Shown: positions 10,014 to 20,798 of the stretch, in pieces
Numbering within the stretch: position 1 is the first letter of the stretch
How the letters are laid out: each line of letters begins with the position of its first letter
Assembly (NCBI GenBank): GCA_008000375.1
Contig: SMOI01000132.1
Coordinates: forward strand, 1-53,876
Origin: Poteriospumella lacustris
Taxonomy: Eukaryota > Sar > Chrysophyceae > Chromulinales > Dinobryaceae
Length of the DNA stretch: 53,876 nucleotides
Direction of reading: 5' to 3'
The notes under the pieces: model-generated
Seen by the model: the letters and a program-made list of their open reading frames with translations, nothing else
Databases searched by the model: none
What the model was told of the DNA's origin: nothing
Program-made: the position numbers and the translations under genes

Positions 10014-11330
10014 ATGATGGATTCAACTCAGGAAAAATTTCATGATGCTCTCCGAGCAGCCACGAGTATTTGCAACGTCTTGGGTAGCGACGAGTTTCTT
10101 TCACTGATGAAACGGGCTTTGGAAGAAGACGAACTGACGGAAATCAGAGCTTCACAAGCCGTTCCATCTTACCTCATCGCTGTGCAGGAAGAAACGATCA
10201 GCCAATTTGACCTGTTTGTGAAGTTGAATACAGCATTTGCTCGAAAATTGGAGGAGGAAGCACGCAAGTCCCTTAAAGCACTGCCACCTGGTTTGAAGCA
10301 CTACAATATCAGCACCATTTCAAACACGTTAAACGTGGGTTCTGTTATAGGAATGTCAATGAAAGAATTGTTCATGCTGTATGAGTTTGTGAAACAAGAT
10401 TTGCACGCAGCGTTCCAGAAGTCACCTATGGAATTGGCAGAGAGCGATTCCTCGCCCTACTGTGAAACTCGAATGAAATTTTTCATGGCCCTCTACCGTC
10501 TGAAAACAGGTTGCTCCTTTCGGCATATCGAAGTCATCTTTGGTTGGAGCCATAATGCAGTTGAAAAATGGTTTGTTATTATTGTCCGACTGCTTGAAAA
10601 CTGCTTGTTGGACTATTATGAAGGCATTATGAATACTCTGGGCAGGGACTGGGTGATCCATCAAGCTTCAGAATGGCGAAAGGCTGTGGAAGAGGCCGGA
10701 AACCTTCCTCTATTCGGCCAACGACTGTGTCGTCGCAAAGATAAAAAGGTTATGATACCGCCCACAGTTGACGAGAACTTTGTTGAATCTATCGGTGCCG
10801 TGGATGGAACATTTTCTGTTCGATGTCGAGTTTCATCCAAGACTTACGAGACCCTGGGACAAGACCCATCAAAAGATGCGATGTACTCGGAGTACGTGAA
10901 ACAGCACGCGTGGAATTGGAGTGTTATCACATCGCACTCTCTCGTGCCTTGTCGACAATTTTGTCTGTGACAACACACACTGCGAACACCAGCGACACGG
11001 CCGCCTACTCATTCGGCCAAATGCCCTTTTCGGGATTATCTACCATTGGGATGCTTCATAATTGGTGACAGTGCCTATTTGGACGATTTCTTTGTGCTAC
11101 CTCCCTTTGCTACCAACACCATTGCTGCGTCAAGTATTCACGATCAGACGAGTATGAGGTCGTTCAACCATTTGCATTGTTGTTGTTCCGAGCATGGAAT
11201 TTGGTTTTTTGAAGAAATGAGACGTCATTCGTGGTCGCGCTGATGTAGAGCTTTTTCATAATTTAGACACCTTCAACACCGTTGTCAACGTTTGTTTGGG
11301 AATCCACAATTTTATGTCCATTTACAAATC
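10014..11330 (+). pseudogene. HARBI1-like DDE_4 transposase
   Basis: An intact 318-codon start (10014-10970) holds a long helical N-terminus, then ETRMKFFMALYRLKTG, FRHIEVIFGWSHNAVEKWF and the first catalytic acid D264 in SIGAVDGTF. After a frameshift near 10940 the second acid appears in IIGDSAYLDDFF (about 11060), followed by PPFATNTIAA. Further frame changes give VVQPFALLLFRARN and a C-terminal CLGIHNF block by about 11320. Length and order fit a Harbinger transposase of roughly 430 residues. The 3' third is degenerate. It is convergent with 11347-12823, the usual helper-gene arrangement. Confidence 0.74.
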
Positions 11331-11346
11331 GTAAAACTTTAACTAA

Positions 11347-11760
11347 TCACACGAAGTCAAAAGTGTGGTTGGCGTTTGCAGTGGTTGAGCTTTTCAATTT
11401 TTCATTCAGGGCAGTCAATTCATTTCCAATTTTGGTCAGAATCCCCTTTAATTCGTCCTTAAAGGAGGAAGATGCGTGAGAGGTGATAGCCGGAGCAAAC
11501 AATTCTGGCTTGCGTTCCAGTGGGGTAGGCAAAGAAGCAAAGGCCTCGTTTGATCTTCCTTTCTTTGCCGGTGTGAAAGGTATTGTTTCACCATCTGCAG
11601 GTTGCTTCTTACTGCCACTTGGAGGAGCTTCCTCGTTGGTTGATAGTGCCCGTGTGCGACAAAGCGCTATGTGAAAGCAATAGTATGACATCCACTTGCT
11701 TCGGCGACCATTTATTCCATCAAGGTTAACCCTAGCCCTAACAATACAAAAAAGCGTCAC
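11347..11760 (-). pseudogene. C-terminal coiled-coil fragment of the Harbinger helper ORF
   Basis: The plausible part is residues about 40-137: KKQPADGETIPFTPAKKGR, a Pro/Ser region, and a terminal helix DELKGILTKIGNELTALNEK with coiled-coil spacing. It lies between the transposase (10014-11330) and the DUF6818-like ORF on the same strand, and may be the displaced tail of that ORF or a third small ORF. I recognise no family. Confidence 0.35.
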
Positions 11761-11949
11761 AACATATTATTAGCCGTGGTGCTTTTGCACAACTAAAGAG
11801 CTGTGCACGTTGGTTTGAATCAGATCGCGACGGTGTTCAACCAGCACTATGAACAGTATTTGAACCTTTACGGATACGACCGAATTGCATGATACTTTGG
11901 CATGTAATTATGCGCGACTTACATCATTTACATAATGTACTTTCGCACC

Positions 11950-12823
11950 TACAACGAACGACGATGAGTTCTGTTGCTGCTGCTGAGGTCTTTGTTGAGA
12001 TAGTTGCAGCATTTAAGCTTGCATTTGCAAAGCGAATTGCTGGTTTTGTGCTTTCATTTTGTCAAGCTCCATTTGATGCTGGAGAAACATTTGCTTGACA
12101 TTTGCTTAGACATGGAGAAACATTTTCGTTCTCCATGGCGTCCGCAACTCGTGCTATTGCTACAGCACCGCCCGCACGAGGAGAAATGCGTGCATTTTTG
12201 GATTCGTTGTCCTTGTAGGCTTCATCGTCGGTGCTGTCGTCATCAGTCATACGCTTCTTTCGCTTCTTTGTCATTTCGCCGCTATTAGGAGAGGCTCTAA
12301 TCTCGCCGACTCCCGCATCAGCAGACGTCGACACAACAGCTCCAATTGCTGCAGTTGGGCCTTCGGTTGGGCCGTCACCAACACCAGGTTGGGATGGTTC
12401 AATACTCGTGGCACCGACATTCTCGGCAACGGCTTCAGCTGTCTCCGCCCGCTCAACCCCTGTACCTTCAACCTCTGTCTCGGAATCACTTCCTCCTTCG
12501 CTGCTCTCATCTCCGGAGGATTGACCACATCCATACGACGCCATGTGACTCGTCTTCAGAATTTCTGCCCACACCTTCTGCACTTTCTTCACCATCGGGT
12601 CAGGGGCAGATCTGCCCGTTGGTTTCATGCCCTTCTTGCACATGCTTTCCCAAAACTATCTCTTGACGTCTTCTGGCTCCCGATCGGTCATATCACCGCT
12701 GGCGCTTTGAAAGTTTCGGTACACCTTTCGCCACATGTCCGCACTAGTCGGGCGAACTCGTCTTACCATCTCAAGAAGGATTTCCTTCTTATAGTTCTTC
12801 GTTCCTTTTACCTTTCCTGGCAT
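11950..12823 (-). pseudogene. DUF6818-like accessory protein, premature TAG
   Basis: Starts at ATG 12823 (MPGKVKGTKNYKKEILLEMV). The first 55 codons match the start of a family common beside protist and fungal transposons: KGTKNY...LLEMV, an MWRKVYRNF block, then DREPEDVKR. An in-frame TAG at 12656-12658 interrupts just before FWESMCKKGMKPTGR, which continues in the same frame to a stop at 12062. An acidic Ser/Glu-rich middle and KKRKKRMTDDD follow. After another frame change a Gln-rich coiled coil (QMELDKMKAQNQQFALQMQ) runs to about 11950. The Myb/SANT-like N-terminus suggests DNA binding. It faces the HARBI1-like transposase. Confidence 0.6.
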
Positions 12824-12879
12824 CCGGTAAAGGTTGAGTAGTTAGTTTGTGAAGTAAGTTTGAGAGTAAAGAGTAAAAT

Positions 12880-13800
12880 GTCTAATTCTTCGCGAACCGG
12901 AGGCAAACGCAGTCATTCGATTTTCTGGAAACAATCCTGCCCTGTCGTCTTGGCCGGCAAAAAGCGTTTCGCGCGTTTGCGTGATTGCGCGATTTTCTGG
13001 AAGCACCCAGAATCTTCTCAGCGGGTATTTCTGACTCTTACTGGCTCCGTGCTCTCGCCAGGCTGCGTGATACTCGGGTGGCGTCGAACCCAGCCCCTAG
13101 TTTGGGTTCTGCTACTAGATTAGACCCAATATCTTTCATGTTGCGACATGTCCTTTCGAACATGATTTCCCTCTGGAAGAGCTGATCTGTCGTGACTGCC
13201 AACGTGAGTGCGTACGCTCTGGATCCGAAGGCTATCAGCCCTACTTGCTGGTACGCGGACGCTCTCTAAGCTGCCCCTTCCAACAGTTCCACGGCGTTGG
13301 CTGTCAGACTGCCGAGGGTGCTCAATGTAAAGCCGCTCTAGACTTCTTGCTCCATCAGATGATCCAGCCATGCTCGACCCGTGTAGCCATACTTCTCGGC
13401 TGGCTGTCCGTGTCGCCGGTCTGCGAAGAAACGGTCCCAGTTACGGTACGCCTCCGCTCTCGCCACGTCCACGTGAGCCTTCCCCACATGCCCCAGCAGG
13501 AGCGGTTTTTTCGATGGTCAACCATGTTTACCAACGAGGCCAATAAGCAACAGCCATTTGTGCTTGACCGTGGCTGTTGCGTGAAGTTTGTTACACTGCG
13601 CAGACATTGCTCACGCTCGCGGTATTCCGTTTCCGGGTCGATTCCGCTCAAGGTTCGTACGAGAGAGGCATCCAAGGGGTCACCTTGCATCCTCACCACA
13701 AGCCGAGAAGCTTCGTCTTCCTGAAATGGTTCCAGTTGAGTATAATAGTCACAAACCCTTGCGGACACCTCTAAGGTGGTCAGGGTGAACTATCTGAAAG
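12880..13800 (-). pseudogene. unrecognised degenerate protein gene
   Basis: The longest frame (13355-13768) reads DYYTQLEPFQEDEASRLVV and GIDPETEYREREQCL. A second frame over 13120-13340 reads LTANAVELLEGA, GLIAFGSRAYALTL and FQREIMFERTCRNM. These look like real helical protein in one orientation, split by frameshifts and stops. I do not recognise the family. It lies between the Harbinger module and the pogo element, with no detectable repeats at its ends. Confidence 0.3.
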
Positions 13801-14332
13801 GTCAGACTCGTGACAGGTTGAATTTGTCGTGATTAAAAGTTCTGATTACATCAGAAAACAAGTCGTGCTTTTAGTGCACTTTCTTCAACATTTGACAACC
13901 TTCCTGCTCTATTTCTGACCTCGTACTTTGTCGGCCTTCCGCCTGCAGTGCATTTGTGGTGGCCGCACAGTTGCCGTGGCCGTCATGGCCACACGTCGCA
14001 AAGTCGATGCGATTTGGAGCATCCACCGTCATGTTAGCCGTCATATCATAGAACGACGCCATATTCAGCGACGTTTCTGTTTCGCGCTCAGAATCCCTGA
14101 CCCAGACTGCTGACTGGGTTCGCGACGCTATACAGTTTAGGCCCTACCGATAAGATTCGACACAATTTTGGAGCGCCCCACAATTATCTTACCCTGTCGG
14201 GGTTTTTCGCAAAATCGCCTTAAATACATCATAAATATTTTTCGCTAAATATAGCGTTTACAGAGTGTTCATACAGCTGTATGGTGGCATGACTTTGCTT
14301 TTACTTGTTGGTGGCATGACTACGTTGTTACT

Positions 14333-15106
14333 TTACTTTTGCTTTTGCATTAAAATCCATCTGGAGCTGCTTGAGTTGGTCTTGCCGTAATCATCATTGG
14401 CAAAGACGCGCACGCCATATTCGTTGGTGGAATGGATGACATAACGCCATTCATCACCCATATTGTGTGGCTTATCATATGGCTTTGCCAATTCCCATTC
14501 TCCATCAAGTAAGAGCATGACATACAACGATCTTGTTAGACGGCGTGGAATAGCGCTCTGGTCAGTTATGGGCACCCACGTATGTTCCAGGTTTCTTGCT
14601 GCAGTTATGCACATCGTATACGACTCCTCGATATTGTCATCCAGTTGTTGCTCGTCCAAAATTGAACTGGGAGTAGACGGAGGAATAGCTTCTTGTTCTT
14701 CAGACGGTGGTAGTAGCAGTGCTGGCGGATCTTCTCTTTCAATGACCACATCGTCTAAATCGTCGACAATGTCATCATCGTCAGGCTCTTGCTCAACAAC
14801 AACATCGTCCGCATGAACAGGGGGTAATTCAGGAATTGTGTAACTGTGGCCTTTCATGGGACAGATGACATCATCGTGTGTGCCGTCAACAGTTAATAAC
14901 GCACCGGTGGTTTGGAAGCATCGCATAAAGGTGTCTTCATATTGCTTGTCCGTTGTCAGTGTTTCCCCCGCGGCACCCACCCATTTGGTGATCAGGATCC
15001 GTCTCATGCAAGCGTCCAACTTAAATGTTGTGTTGGCATCTCCCTCCCAAGCATCCAGGTTACCCTCCTCGTCCAGCCACTCGTCTTGCTTTTCTTGGAG
15101 TATCAT
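14333..15106 (-). pseudogene. C-terminal part of pogo transposase
   Basis: The frame begins MILQEKQDEWLDEEGN and continues RRILITKWVGAA, which is the region after the third catalytic acid in this transposase type. Then come a long acidic stretch, PSTPSSILDEQQLDDNIEE and a folded C-terminal domain (WRYVIHSTNEYGVRVFAND) whose function is unknown to me. It follows the catalytic frame after a 5-bp gap, so the two were one ORF. Confidence 0.6.
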
Positions 15107-15111
15107 CTTGA

Positions 15112-16252
15112 TTACAGCCCCGATACCAGCATTTCAGTTTCTCCCGCGGGATGGAGAAACCGAGAAGAGTTGTTTTCATGCAAGCCGTCGAGGAAAGACT
15201 GATAAACTTGAGAATCAAGATTATCGCAAAATACCATGGTGTTTGGGACAGCGTTTTCTGATGCGGCGCGTTCTTTAATGTGCTGCTTAAAGGTCCGACG
15301 AACCCACGCAGAAGAGAATTCTCTATCTGCCCACGCTTTTGTTTGAAAGTAAACATCACTTCTTGGGTAGTAATAGGGCCTTTCTCTTTCGTAAACGGAA
15401 CCAGCACCCCTGAAGATTATGGCAATCTTTGGTTGGAATTCTTGCACTAGACCGTTCCTTTTAGTAGGTCGGCAACAGATTTGAAGGGTGCAAAACCGTT
15501 TGTCGCCATCAACTGTGCTACATCCCTTAATGCTCACCGTCTTTGCTCCCTTCTCTTCAATGGTACTTGCGGCGTTGAATGTAAATGGGCATGGGACTTG
15601 GTCCACATTGTAGCGGTTTGGTCTGTCAAACCTTCCGAATGTTTCATTCTGCTGATGTCCCGTTTGCAAATAACGTCTCAACGCCACGTGATGATTTTGC
15701 CAAAGGCGGATGCGCTCCACGAGAGGCTTCGCCTTTTTATTCGTCCGCTTCCGTGTAACACGGAAGCGCTTATAAAATCGCTGGCGCCAGCGTTTAGCTG
15801 CTTTAACCGTGAGAGCCCGTTGCCTCAAGGTTTCATTGACATTCTCCGCAACAACATACAATTCGCGAACGCGGTCATCCTTCTCGAAACATATCGAGGC
15901 GAGACACGCCTCCCGCGAGCGCGGCGGATAAGAAGTTCTGCGGATAAGAAGCACATGGCGGAAGCTCAACGACCGCCGCGGGCGCGACAGAGAGCACCTC
16001 TGTGATCGGCACGGTGGCGATTACCTTCACAGCAGGAGCTTGTTTGCAGTGAAGCTTATGATGTGTCATAGCGCCTTTGTTTCCACAGACGATGTAACAA
16101 TGGGGGCATTGCATGGCGGCTCGAAGCGATGCTGATGGAACGCTCTTGGGCGTCAGGACTTTTCCGCAACGTAGATGAACTTGTCCAATTCCAAAACTTA
16201 ATAATAAGTTTGGCTGTATCAGGCCGTTCTTTTGACTTTGAAACATTTGCAT
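15112..16252 (-). pseudogene. pogo transposase: zinc-finger and catalytic region
   Basis: Frame 15875-16252 contains a C2H2-like motif (CPHCYIVCGNKGAMTHHKLHC region). After a frameshift near 15940, frame 15112-15969 holds SYPPRSREACLASIC, NVNETLRQRALTVKAAKRW, then catalytic RYNVDQVPCPFTF (first D), KRFCTLQICC, and VFCDNLDSQVYQSFLDGL (second D). The expected QP-x-D-x-G block with the third acid is lost: the sequence jumps from AGETEMLV to GAVIKMILQEK with a frame change. Catalysis is therefore impossible. The N-terminal zinc finger is unusual next to the psq/CENP-B HTH normally found in pogo proteins. Confidence 0.7.
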
Positions 16253-16305
16253 CCTTCACGTACAGGAATACAATGTATGTGATACATCCATTCCAAATAT
16301 AAATT

Positions 16306-16653
16306 CTAAACGAATTCGATTACCTTGTCAGCATGAGATAACTCTGTTCTCATACGCTTTTTCCATATCTCACCAACGAGGTTACTAGCAATTGCATCTC
16401 TTTTGCGAGACGAGCAAAGGGGCGGATTCGCCAAACAAGAAGCATCAGAGAGATCACGGCTCTCTGAAGTTGGTGGCAACACAGCGTCTGCCTGCTGGGA
16501 GCAAATCCGAAGCAGCATGGACTGAAAGTCCTCCGTGGTCAGACTTGTTTTTTCTTTCAAAACGCAAAGCTGGTCCACTAAGCGAACTATATCATCTTGT
16601 CTCGAGTTAACCATCATATTTGATTGTGAGAATTGTTCTGAGAACATAAACAC
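16306..16653 (-). pseudogene. N-terminal ORF of the pogo element
   Basis: A 115-codon frame with a Met/Gln/Ser-rich start, a helical segment DIVRLVDQLCVLKEK and a basic KKRMRTELSHADK tail. It has the same orientation as the transposase, 54 bp upstream of the zinc-finger frame. It may be the transposase N-terminus or a small separate ORF. I recognise no family. Confidence 0.35.
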
Positions 16654-16999
16654 AGTGATGCGAAAACCTCACCACAGTCAGGAATTCAAAACTTTCTCAA
16701 TTCTCAACTGAACATAGTTCATTCCACGCAATGAGCTTATGGCTTCTATGTGTCCATGTGGTGATATTTTCGTACTGCTGTACGCTGGCGTATGTACTGT
16801 ACATATCACGTTGTCGTTTCTTTCCTAAATGCTCATAGCCCGCTTATGGAAGAGTACCGTACATATATGACTTTGATTACAGAGCGATGTATTAAGATCA
16901 TTTTGCAGTAAAAGCGCCTCATCAAAATCTGCCGTTTCTGGGCCAAAATCGGGGAGATTATCTTATAGCCACGACAATCTTATAGGTAGGGCCTAGCTG

Positions 17000-17700
17000 T
17001 ATTAGTCGTCTCTTGATCGTTTGTCTCTAAGGTAGGCGTCGATTGACCGTGAGGCGCGGGTTGCACTGCGCCTTCGTCTTGACCTTGTCTTCCCCACTCA
17101 ACAGCTCCCCGGTAATTGTTCGCTTTGTGTTCTGCTCCTGTTTCCTACTTGCTCCTCTTGAACACTGGTTGCCTTTCGTGTTCGCCAGGCTCAGCCAATT
17201 CATTTGGCGGAATTCCATTCTTTCGCGGACTTCTTTTCTTGCGCGAATTTTCTTCGTTATCGCAGATTTTCTCTGTTTTCGTGGACTTCCTTTCTTTGGC
17301 GATTTCGTTCGGCTGCCTATTTCTCTTCATCTGCGCACCCCTCTTTCATTAACCCAATATTCTAGGTTCGCTTATTGGGTCTAGGACCACTCATCCTGAT
17401 TGGGTCTTCTTGGCCTTAGACCACACATAGGCTTTGGCCACACATTCTGTCCGGCCTTCCGGCCTATGAGTACTTTTCCTCCATTGCTGTTTATAGCTTG
17501 TAGACCTCTCTTTGATCGGACTATCTATAAATCACAATCTAAACCTTCTCAACTCTCTCTCGAACCCGGTTCTATCTTCAACCCTCCTCGGGCAAGATAT
17601 CTCGTTAGCGTTACCTTTGCGGAACATTAACTCACAGGTTCTCGAGCGACTCTGCAGGTTTGGACTCTTCGGATAGATAATATCTCTTACAGAAGGATAA
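17000..17700. other. intergenic stretch, no gene seen
   Basis: Pyrimidine-rich on the plus strand, with short repeated strings (TTGGGTCT at about 17368 and 17400; GGCCTTAGACCACAC and GGCTTTGGCCACAC near 17411-17445). No coding frame with a recognisable motif. Confidence 0.5.
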
Positions 17701-17701
17701 T

Positions 17702-18252
17702 CTACCTCATGCGTTCCCAAATCCCAAAGCATCTATTCATTGTCACTCGAACTTGACTGATAGCATAGTTGGCAGCCTCTTTTGACGGTGGTAAAACGTG
17801 AAGATTAATCCCACTGAAGGGGGTCATCAACGTTTCCGTGCATATATTCCGCATCTGCAACCCAACGAAAGGGAAGGGAAGGGATACACAAAGCTCCTTC
17901 AAACATCCGACATTATATGCCTTGTGGTCGTTTGTGGAACCCATGGTGCAACACGAAACCCCCACAAATCTGCCATTGGCATCACAGATACCTTGCATGC
18001 TCAGACAGTGCATCTTTTTCTGCCAGAGAAGAACTCCGATGGTCGAGATGAATCTCTTAGGGTGGGCATCTTGATTTGCAGGGCAAGCCCATCAATTGCA
18101 CCAACACAGTATTCCATTTTTCCGTGGGAACTTCTGTCTTTAATTCGTCTGCTCGCTTTTGAAGAACGACCAATTCGGTAGTTGTCCGGTAGTTGTCCGG
18201 AGAAACCATGTTTTCTCCGTTCAATATCATGCCTTACAAGCCGAAGCCACAA
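17702..18252 (-). pseudogene. HARBI1-like transposase fragment
   Basis: Reading leftwards: EYCVGAIDGLALQIKMPT (first D), RPSEFFSGRKRC, then in the next frame LSMQGICDANGRFVGVSC, GSTNDHKAYNV, TPFSGINLHVLPPSKEAANYA and SQVRVTMNRCFGIW. These are consecutive DDE_4 blocks. One frameshift sits near 18005, and the second D block (GD-x-AY) is degenerate. The N-terminus and C-terminus are missing. The same subfamily occurs at 38700-39500 and 41100-41544. Confidence 0.72.
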
Positions 18253-18349
18253 TACCTACGCTGACGCTTCGGAAATTTTAACACATTGGGCGGTTCTCCG
18301 CCCTTTTTATCCTCCATTGTATTATTCAATCTTTCTTATGTAAATAGAA

Positions 18350-18652
18350 ATGTCGCGAGACATTTCATTCGTTCGTAGAACGTATATGGTACAATGGTCA
18401 TCATCAATATACAATCCGTTTTGTGATCCCATTTTGCCTTGTACCCATACTGAAACTTGTACTAACGACCATTTTCATCCTATAGAACCCATCATAGAAG
18501 AGACAAACGAAGAAGATGAGGCACTGGATCACGAAACAATTCAGGTAGACATGGAAACTAGCGAACCTGAACCATGGCAAGCCCCTTTTTGCCTTTCCCG
18601 AAGACCCAAGCTTGACAGACACCTATCTACAAAGACAAAGAAGAGACATTAA
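18350..18652 (+). CDS. hypothetical 100-codon ORF
   Basis: Opens with MSRDISFVRRTYMVQW. The middle has a His/Cys-rich string (PCTHTETCTNDHFHP), an acidic Glu/Asp segment follows, and the end is basic (KTKKRH). I recognise no family. Composition changes along its length and it may be chance. It is included because it is the only frame of this size between two transposon remnants. Confidence 0.2.
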   Translation: MSRDISFVRRTYMVQWSSSIYNPFCDPILPCTHTETCTNDHFHPIEPIIEETNEEDEALDHETIQVDMETSEPEPWQAPFCLSRRPKLDRHLSTKTKKRH

Positions 18653-18834
18653 CAATGTCAAAAGACGAAATACAAACGCCAAGTATCAAAAGATCAGGTA
18701 TGGAGACGCTTCGTATATACAAACGATCAACATCAGTGAAATGGTGAAAAAAAGAGTTGGGCGTGGTTTTGGTCAAAAACCATACTGCGTGTTTTTTCGG
18801 GCGTGGTTTTATGGTAAACCCACACTTTTTTGAC

Positions 18835-18854
18835 AACACTACCTAGGTAGTGTT
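18835..18854. repeat. perfect 20-bp palindrome
   Basis: AACACTACCTAGGTAGTGTT is its own reverse complement. It lies just after two direct copies of GGGCGTGGTTTT (about 18758 and 18799) in a gene-free stretch. Confidence 0.9.
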
Positions 18855-19045
18855 TTCGGGTATCCCTACAGGATATGCTGGATGCTGGGAAAACTGAAAC
18901 GTGTTTCCCCCTGTCCCCCTAAGTTTTTAGGTTACTAACCAATCGATCGATGAAGCTCGAATGACTATTTTGACAAACTTTCAGATAACAATTACATTGT
19001 TTGACCCCCTCGACCTTTCCCAAGTCATTTTGTGTCCTTTACAAG

Positions 19046-20120
19046 ATGTCTGCTTCAGTGGCTTCTTCGGTTTCCGATCTCACCGTTGAGAGAGGAAATG
19101 TTGTCTTCAGCGAAACAGCGATGAACCTGTGTCGCGATATTGTAGCCGTCGACTACAAGAAGAAAGACCTCAGCATGAAATTGAAGGTCGAGTTGACAAG
19201 AATCAATGTCATTCCGCGGAGGATACATATGAGTCCCTTCTTCAAGACAACACTTTCATGATTCCCTTCCGGACTTACCTTTCATCGTTTCTTTCCGATG
19301 ATCCGAAGACGTCCTTGTATGGAATGGGTGTCGTTTCCGATCATGACGTGTTCCACAACATGTCCACTGATCGCGACATGAAGAGTTTCCTCAAGGGGAA
19401 GAAGTTCGACAAGGAGAACTTGGAACAACTCATGTTGGCACTGGGTTCCAAGCGGAAGAACATGTACGAGTGGTTTCGTCGCCTGGCAAAGTCTGTTGTA
19501 TTCAACATGCAATTGTCATTGACCCTTACTCAGCGACGAAGAAGAAGAAGGCCCATTCATTTTTCAAGAAGCGCCGGATTACAAAGGAGGATGTCAAGAA
19601 CGCGTCAGACAAGCAGCTCGAGGAGTCAAAGAAACGAAAACGTGACGACGAAGACGATGCGGAACCGGAGTTCGTTGATAAGTGTGTTGAAAAGACCAAG
19701 AAGAAGTCCAGTTCTGACAGATCTGTCACGTCGGCCAAGCGAACCGATTCGTCAACCATTTCTATCAATAAGAACGATATCGTCCCCTTACCTATTGATA
19801 AGAATATCTCGAAGGCTATTAAGAAGAACTTTAATGAAACTGTGGCATCTGACGATCCGGAAATCAAGACGTATATTATCGAAGTTACCAACTCTCATAT
19901 GAGGGCCTTATTGACTAATATCAAGCTTCTGATTGACAATAATGCCGAAGTGTTTGTGTGACCTTTGAAGCCAAAGCCATCGGAAGAAGACAATAATGAA
20001 GGTGATGAAGGCGAAGGCGGTGATGAAGATTTGGACCAAGATGAGTATGAAGAAGAGGAAGGCAATGAAGAGGAGGAGGAAGAAGAAGGCGAAGACACTA
20101 TGGAAGAGGATGAAGATTAA
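19046..20120 (+). pseudogene. nuclear-type protein of unknown function with acidic tail
   Basis: ATG 19046 (MSASVASSVSDL) begins a chain through three frames: DIVAVDYKKKDLSMKLKVEL; then DTYESLLQDNTFMIPFRTYL and LEQLMLALGSKRKNMYEWF; then IVIDPYSATKKKKAHSF, a Lys-rich segment, and EIKTYIIEVTNSHMRALL. An in-frame TGA at 19959-19961 separates this from a tail of about 50 mostly Asp/Glu residues ending at TAA 20118. Joined, the protein has about 355 residues with lysine-rich (possible nuclear signal) and acidic ends. Two frameshifts and one stop suggest decay. I do not recognise it; a transposon helper is possible. Confidence 0.4.
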
Positions 20121-20449
20121 TCATTGTAAATCTCCTTGTTATTAAACCTGTCATGTCTTTGTCTTTCCGCCCTGCTATTAATTCCCCCTTGCCATGGACT
20201 TATATATTTTCTTGAGGTGAACCATGCCATGACTTCTGTTGTTTTGCATTGAACACCTGCCATTAATCCCACACTTTCAAGCGCTTTGTAAACGAGTTAA
20301 ATCTTCGACAGCGTGATCAAATAGTTAATCTTGTTTACTTTTCAAGCGGGGAAAAACACGCAAAACCCCAAGTGAAACAAGAATGCATACATGAGATCGA
20401 AACTTTGTCAATCAATCAAGTACAAAACAGAAAGTGAAAGTAAAACCTC

Positions 20450-20798
20450 TCAAACCCTAGCATCTTCGGGCTCTAAAAATGAATAAAGCAAGGGGTAGAT
20501 CTTGATGTTTTTGTTTGTAAGAACGGAGTTCAAACAAATGAAATAATACACATCTCCAACCCACTGATTCCATTCCTCGTCCTTGTTAGCCTTGATCACA
20601 CTGAACTCATCCTTGGTATATTTATGGATGTGATCGAGTGCAGTATCACGATACTCACTGAGAATTGAGATATCGTATTTGCGAAGTAACTTCGTACTCG
20701 CATCTAAATCGTTTTTTGTGGTTACGATGAATATTTCCGAAGCGTTAGCGTAGGTATTGTTGCTTCTGCTTCTTACCCAATGGGAATTCGTGGAGGAT
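20450..20798 (-). CDS. unrecognised open frame lacking a start codon
   Basis: The minus strand is open from a stop at 20799 to TGA 20450 and reads like real protein: NASEIFIVTTKNDLDASTKL, SILSEYRDTALDHIHKY and NQWVGDVYYFICLNSVL. There is no ATG near its 5' end, so it is an internal or terminal exon or a truncated copy. Its 5' part overlaps the start of the Crypton remnant on the other strand. Function unknown. Confidence 0.35.

Larger units (their letters stand above)
14140..16993. mobile_element. 2.85-kb pogo-type element, GGCCCTACC ends, TA duplication
   Basis: Left end GGCCCTACCGATAAGATT and right end reverse complement GGCCCTACCTATAAGATT are inverted repeats, flanked by TA at 14138-14139 and 16994-16995. 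All long frames inside are on the minus strand and give a Tc1/mariner-pogo transposase. TIR identity drops quickly beyond 18 bp and the coding region is broken, so this is an old insertion. Confidence 0.82.

Noticed and set aside
19895-20098. Poly-serine minus-strand frame
   Set aside because: Antisense of the acidic Glu/Asp tail of the plus-strand gene.
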